From: Pseudomonadota bacterium
Lineage (GTDB): Bacteria; Pseudomonadota; Gammaproteobacteria; Steroidobacterales; Steroidobacteraceae
Direction of reading: 5' to 3'
Length of the DNA stretch: 10,300 nucleotides
NCBI GenBank assembly: GCA_021850555.1
Contig: JAJZLX010000727.1
Coordinates: forward strand, 1-10,300
Both the position numbers and the translations under genes were made by a program. Positions 6,856 through 10,300 of the stretch are shown in pieces. Every line of letters begins with the position of its first letter. Position 1 is the stretch's first letter. The notes under the pieces are model-generated. The model saw only the letters and a list, made by a program, of their open reading frames with translations. It was not told the DNA's origin and did not search any database.

Positions 6856-8862
6856 TCACATCAGATCGCGCGCGATGGTCACATCCCAGTGCCGCTGCGC
6901 GACGAGCTCCCCGTTCAACCGGGCGGTGAAGGTGCCGGTGACATGGAAATTGTCCCGGTCGCCGCGCATGTGCGTGCTGCTGTCGATCACGGTCCGCCAG
7001 CCGTCGCGGCCCATCTCGTAAGTCTGGGTCAGCACGTATCGCGCCGACAGCGGCTCATCGTCCTTGATCGTCAATTCACGCTTCAGGCTGTGAGCGACCT
7101 GAACATCGACCTCATCGAAGCGCAGGATGCCTTCGCCGAACAGTCCACCAACGCCTTCGGTGATGTACGTCGCCTCGCCGGTGACGGGATTCTGAATGCT
7201 CAGCCGACGCACCACGCCGGGATCGATCAGGGTGACGGGCGCCTTCGGGCCGTGAGCCGGCCGCTCGAATGAGACCATGGGGTCCTGACCCGGTTGCCGG
7301 ACGGGTAGCTCGAGAGAGCTGCCCGAGGTGCGGATCGAGATCGCGGCCGCGTAGGGCGCCGGCCAGACGATCGGCCAGTAAGCGGTCGCGATCGACAGCC
7401 GCAGGCGATGGCCCCGGGGGAATCTATGGCCGCACGCGTTGAGAGCCACGATCACATCGTAGTAGCGTCCCGGCTCGAGCGCCTCGGGACTTTCATGGCC
7501 GTGCCGATGAGTGAGGTTGAGCACCTGGTAGCTGACGCGCGTGACGCTATCGTCCGGCGCGACGTCGGACAGACGTACCGAGAGCTGCGCAACGGGCGCA
7601 TCGGCGGCGACTTGCAGGCTCAAGAGCGGCGAGCCCAGAACACAGATCTCATCATCGAGCACGGCGGTGTCGAATACCAGGGCGCCCCCGTCATCGAGCC
7701 GTTGGTCCGTCGGCTGTTCCCCCGGACAGCCGGTGGCCATCCATTCACCCGCCGCCTTGCCGTGACTCTGTGGCGAGCGGACCGCAAGTACCGCACCGGT
7801 TGCCTCCGAGCGCTCCCCGAGGCTTCGATCCGCGCCAAGATGCAGCCTGCGAGGCCTGATATTCGGGGAAGGCCAGGTAGGCTCGCCGACCCAGCGGCCC
7901 GGTATGAACGCCCGGGTGCCGTCCGGGGCGACAGGATCCTCGAGGTAAGCCCGCAGCATCGGCTCATCCATGATCCCGGTATCCCGCCCCTTCAGCCAGT
8001 GATCCCACCAGCGCACCGCTTCCTGCAGATACCCGATCGCCGGTCCCGGGGCGCCATCGTGCGGATAGATGTGCCCCCAGGGGCCGATGATGCCGAGCCG
8101 CGGCACCGCAAGTCCCTGCAGCAGCCGGGGCACGGCATTCGTGTAGGCGTCCGACCAGCCGCCGATCGCCAGGACCGGACACGTTATCGCAGCATAATCC
8201 TCGCAGACCGATCCGTGCTTCCAGTACTCATCATAACGCTGATGAGCGAGCCACAGCGCCGGGAAGAACGGCAGCTCCTCGATCCGCTCGAGCCACTGCT
8301 TTTTCCAGCCCGGGCCGACGATGTGCGGATCGGGCGGGCGGCCCTGATAGGCCATCATGATGCTGCCCCACCATAGGTTGTCGTTGAGCAGACACCCGCC
8401 CATGTAATGAATATCGTCGGTATAGCGGTTGTCCGTCGAGAAGGTCGTAATGATCGCCTTCAGCGCCGGCGGGCGCCGGGCAGCGACCTGCAGCGCGTTG
8501 AATCCTCCCCACGACTTGCCTTGCATGCCCACCGCGCCGCTGCACCAGGGCTGCCTGGCAATCCACGCGATCACCTCGAGGGCGTCGTCCTGCTCCTGTT
8601 TCAGGTATTCGTCCTCCAGCCTGCCATCGGACTCGCCGCAGCCGCGCATGTCGACGCGCACGGCCGCGTAGCCGTGCTGCGCAAAGTACCCGTGCATGGG
8701 CTCATCGCGCGCGCGCGTTCCGTCGCGCTTGCGGTATGGAATGTACTCCAGCACCGCGGGAACGGGCTCCTGCAGGGCCGTGCTCGGCAGCCACAGCCGT
8801 GCCCCGAGGCGGCAGCCGTCGCTCAAAGTTATCCAGACGTGCTCCTCGACGTGCACGGACAT
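6856..8862 (-). CDS. CocE/NonD-family (S15) alpha/beta-hydrolase with C-terminal extension
   Basis: A 668-residue hydrolase of the CocE/NonD (peptidase S15-like) family, which cleaves esters or amides such as cocaine. Using ATG 8862, the catalytic serine is S117 in GKSWGG (115-120), the acid D238 in GGWSDAY (234-240) and the base H264 in GPWGH (260-264). Y43 in PYRKRD is the likely oxyanion-hole tyrosine. The alpha/beta core is followed by a beta-rich, jelly-roll-type domain (about 290-530) as in X-Pro dipeptidyl peptidases, then about 130 further residues with predicted beta character, making it longer than CocE. No signal peptide is seen, so a cytoplasmic place is likely. The ATG has a strong AGGAGG site 5 bases upstream; a GTG at 8889 with a fair site is the alternative (677 residues). 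It is the last gene of the minus-strand operon, 45 bases after the transporter. The natural substrate is unknown. Confidence 0.92.
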   Translation of the reverse strand: MSVHVEEHVWITLSDGCRLGARLWLPSTALQEPVPAVLEYIPYRKRDGTRARDEPMHGYFAQHGYAAVRVDMRGCGESDGRLEDEYLKQEQDDALEVIAWIARQPWCSGAVGMQGKSWGGFNALQVAARRPPALKAIITTFSTDNRYTDDIHYMGGCLLNDNLWWGSIMMAYQGRPPDPHIVGPGWKKQWLERIEELPFFPALWLAHQRYDEYWKHGSVCEDYAAITCPVLAIGGWSDAYTNAVPRLLQGLAVPRLGIIGPWGHIYPHDGAPGPAIGYLQEAVRWWDHWLKGRDTGIMDEPMLRAYLEDPVAPDGTRAFIPGRWVGEPTWPSPNIRPRRLHLGADRSLGERSEATGAVLAVRSPQSHGKAAGEWMATGCPGEQPTDQRLDDGGALVFDTAVLDDEICVLGSPLLSLQVAADAPVAQLSVRLSDVAPDDSVTRVSYQVLNLTHRHGHESPEALEPGRYYDVIVALNACGHRFPRGHRLRLSIATAYWPIVWPAPYAAAISIRTSGSSLELPVRQPGQDPMVSFERPAHGPKAPVTLIDPGVVRRLSIQNPVTGEATYITEGVGGLFGEGILRFDEVDVQVAHSLKRELTIKDDEPLSARYVLTQTYEMGRDGWRTVIDSSTHMRGDRDNFHVTGTFTARLNGELVAQRHWDVTIARDLM

Positions 8863-8867
8863 CACCG

Positions 8868-8873
8868 CCTCCT
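8868..8873 (-). promoter_or_regulatory. Ribosome binding site of the CocE-like hydrolase
   Basis: A perfect AGGAGG on the minus strand, 5 bases before ATG 8862. It supports this start over the GTG at 8889, which has GAGGGG 6 bases upstream and remains possible. Confidence 0.7.
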
Positions 8874-8907
8874 GGGAGGTTTCGGTCACTCTCTACCCCT
8901 CATGTAT

Positions 8908-10104
8908 CTATGCCTCGGAACGCCCTGTCGGCGCGTGTCGCGCATCGACACGCATCTCGCGCGCATGGATCAGCGAGGCGAGCGCGTACATCGCAAAGCT
9001 GATGCAGGCCGCGACGACGACGATCCACACCACGGCGTGATAGTCGCTTGGAGTCACGAACAGCGCAGCCAATGCGGAGCCCCCCGCCGAGCCGAAAAAC
9101 GCGCACCCCCCGGTGAGCGCCACGGCGCGCCCCGTGACATCGACATGATTGACGAGCGTGAATTGATACGCCAGGGAGTAGCACCAGGAAAAGTAATAGA
9201 GGATCCCCGCCGCGCCGAAGGCCAGCGTGCCCTGGACGCCGCCTAGAAAGAACGCCGCAACCAGCGTGACACAGGTTGCGAACGCCAGCGGCCACAGCGT
9301 GCCGAACCGGCCACCCTGTGCCGAGGCGAGCAGTCCGCCCGGAATCCCCGCCGCCACGCTGAGCGCGACACTGTCGGCGACGAGGTGGGCCGCCATCCCT
9401 TGCGCCTGCCCCATCAGCTCGATATAGGTCCAATACGCCCCGGCGCCCACGAAGAACATGGCGAAGCCCAGAAAGGCGAGCAGCGGCGCCGGCCGAAGAA
9501 GGCCGCCGCGAGCCTGGCGCGGTATCGCACGGCCTTGCGCCGGCAGCAGGGGCATCAGAGCGATGGCCAGAGCCGCCGGGACCGCGAGCAGCAGCAGGAC
9601 CCCGTTCAGTCCCGAAAGACGCAGCAGGAACGGTCCCGCCCAAAGAGCGGCGATCTGATAGGCGGCCTGCGCCGAGACCGCCAGGCCGAAGCCGCGCGCC
9701 GACTCGTGTCGATCGGAGACTATCGTCATCCCGAGCGAGAAGGCGGCGCTCGCGAAAAAGGCCGCAGCCCCCAGCATCGACACCGATACCCAGTACCCCC
9801 GCACGCGCAGGGCGATCAGCAGACAAAGACACATGCCGCCGAGGGCAGCAGCGGCCGCGCGGGGCCAGGGCAGGGAGCGCACCCACAGCCCGGCCAACAG
9901 AGCGCTCAGGCCGGAGGCGACGGTGAGGACCGAGGACATCACACCGACCTGCCGCGCCGAGAACCCCAGCTTGTCGGCGGCTCCCGCCGTGAGCAGCGGC
10001 AGGATGTTGAACATGCTGGCGCCGATGACCACCAGGGCGAGACCCGCCGCTGCGAGGGCCGCCCGCTCGGGCGGGGGCGAGAAGCTTTCCAGGCTCTGCT
10101 GCAA
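8908..10104 (-). CDS. MFS transporter
   Basis: A 398-residue membrane protein with about 12 hydrophobic segments. The first is AGLALVVIGASMFNILPLL (about 20-38). A loop with SDRHESARGFGLAVSAQ (130-146) marks the middle of the N-terminal half, and PAQGRAIPRQARGGLLRPAP (188-207) is the central cytoplasmic loop. It is an MFS carrier of a branch different from the MHS permease in the same window, so the two probably differ in substrate or direction. TTG 10104 was chosen because a strong GAGGGGAG site lies 6 bases upstream and the first helix then begins some 15 residues in. The longer frame from TTG 10182 would add 26 basic, non-hydrophobic residues with no good ribosome site. It lies in an operon between the TMADH-like flavoprotein and the hydrolase. 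The cargo is unknown. Confidence 0.88.
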   Translation of the reverse strand: MQQSLESFSPPPERAALAAAGLALVVIGASMFNILPLLTAGAADKLGFSARQVGVMSSVLTVASGLSALLAGLWVRSLPWPRAAAAALGGMCLCLLIALRVRGYWVSVSMLGAAAFFASAAFSLGMTIVSDRHESARGFGLAVSAQAAYQIAALWAGPFLLRLSGLNGVLLLLAVPAALAIALMPLLPAQGRAIPRQARGGLLRPAPLLAFLGFAMFFVGAGAYWTYIELMGQAQGMAAHLVADSVALSVAAGIPGGLLASAQGGRFGTLWPLAFATCVTLVAAFFLGGVQGTLAFGAAGILYYFSWCYSLAYQFTLVNHVDVTGRAVALTGGCAFFGSAGGSALAALFVTPSDYHAVVWIVVVAACISFAMYALASLIHAREMRVDARHAPTGRSEA

Positions 10105-10188
10105 TGCGGACTCCCCTCGGGTCGGCTCTGTGCCGATCGTATGCGAACTCGGGATGCGCGCGCGGCGCCGCACCGCCACCAACCGATA
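10105..10188 (-). other. 84-base intergenic stretch with a small hairpin
   Basis: The gap between the flavoprotein stop and the chosen transporter start. It holds a 5-base-pair inverted repeat, TCGGC-N5-GCCGA (10122-10136), just upstream of the ribosome site, and a GC-rich run. There is no T-run and no clear promoter, so the genes are probably co-transcribed. If translation instead begins at TTG 10182, this stretch is coding. Confidence 0.4.
10111..10118 (-). promoter_or_regulatory. Ribosome binding site of the MFS transporter (TTG start)
   Basis: GAGGGGAG on the minus strand, 6 bases before the TTG at 10104. It is the only strong site near the 5' end of this frame and is the reason for accepting a rare TTG start. 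Confidence 0.6.
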
Positions 10189-10300
10189 TCAAAGATCCTT
10201 GAGCAGCCTCAGGGCGTCAAAGATCGCCGCATGCGTGTTGCGCGAAGCGACCGCATCGCCGATGCGAAAGAGCTGAAAACTCCCCCGGGGGTTCGGCCGG
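10189..10300 (-). CDS. C-terminal end of a TMADH/DgcA/N-methylproline-demethylase-like flavin oxidoreductase (truncated by the window)
   Basis: Only the last 36 residues are in the window, read from 10299 to the TGA at 10191-10189. They include FQLFRIGDAVASRN followed by THAAIFDALRLLKDL. The RIGDA(V)-(A)SRN-x-HAAI-(Y/F)-DALRL pattern is the typical end of the long NADH:flavin oxidoreductase (OYE-like) family with an N-terminal FMN barrel, a [4Fe-4S] cluster and a C-terminal FAD/NAD-like domain. That family includes trimethylamine dehydrogenase, histamine dehydrogenase, the dimethylglycine demethylase subunit DgcA, stachydrine/N-methylproline demethylases and 2,4-dienoyl-CoA reductase. Members near this pattern often remove N-methyl groups oxidatively. 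The gene is the upstream member of the operon that continues with the MFS transporter and the hydrolase. The exact subfamily cannot be fixed from 36 residues. Confidence 0.75.
   Translation of the reverse strand, partial: RPNPRGSFQLFRIGDAVASRNTHAAIFDALRLLKDL

Overview
The window is GC-rich and densely coded, with eight protein genes, very short gaps and strong GC bias that leaves long shadow frames on both strands. Gene families and codon use suggest a high-GC proteobacterium, probably beta or gamma. No rRNA, tRNA, CRISPR or insertion sequence is visible. The only non-coding stretches over 50 bases are a 248-base divergent promoter region (3658-3905) and an 84-base leader or intergenic stretch (10105-10188).

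Layout. (1) Left edge, + strand: the 3' part of a GlxA/CdhR/GbdR-type AraC-family regulator (2-937). Its tail overlaps convergently with the next gene. (2) Minus strand, 3657 down to 848: a two-gene operon. It encodes an FAD/NAD(P)-binding oxidoreductase with a C-terminal cysteine cluster (alpha-like, resembling OoxA/HcnB and the SoxA N-terminal part) and a DAO-type FAD oxidoreductase (beta-like, resembling OoxB/HcnC), joined by an ATGA stop/start overlap. (3) Plus strand, 3906 to 6828: a trimethylamine/betaine methyltransferase (MttB) superfamily protein with no in-frame amber codon, followed 10 bases later by a metabolite:H+ symporter (MHS) family permease. (4) Minus strand, 10300 down to 6856: the C-terminal end of a TMADH/DgcA/N-methylproline-demethylase-like flavoprotein, a second MFS transporter, and a CocE/NonD-type alpha/beta-hydrolase.

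How the genes may work together. Each family is independently linked to import, demethylation or oxidation of methylated or quaternary amines and amino acids. The regulator belongs to the class that controls glycine betaine, carnitine and arginine catabolism. An MHS permease could import a betaine, the MttB-like protein could remove an N-methyl group, and the TMADH-like enzyme and the alpha/beta flavoenzyme could oxidise the remaining N-methyl or amine groups. The hydrolase could release such a compound from an ester or amide precursor. This is inference from family membership and layout. The substrate is unknown, and no corrinoid protein or corrinoid methyltransferase, the expected partners of MttB, lies in the window.
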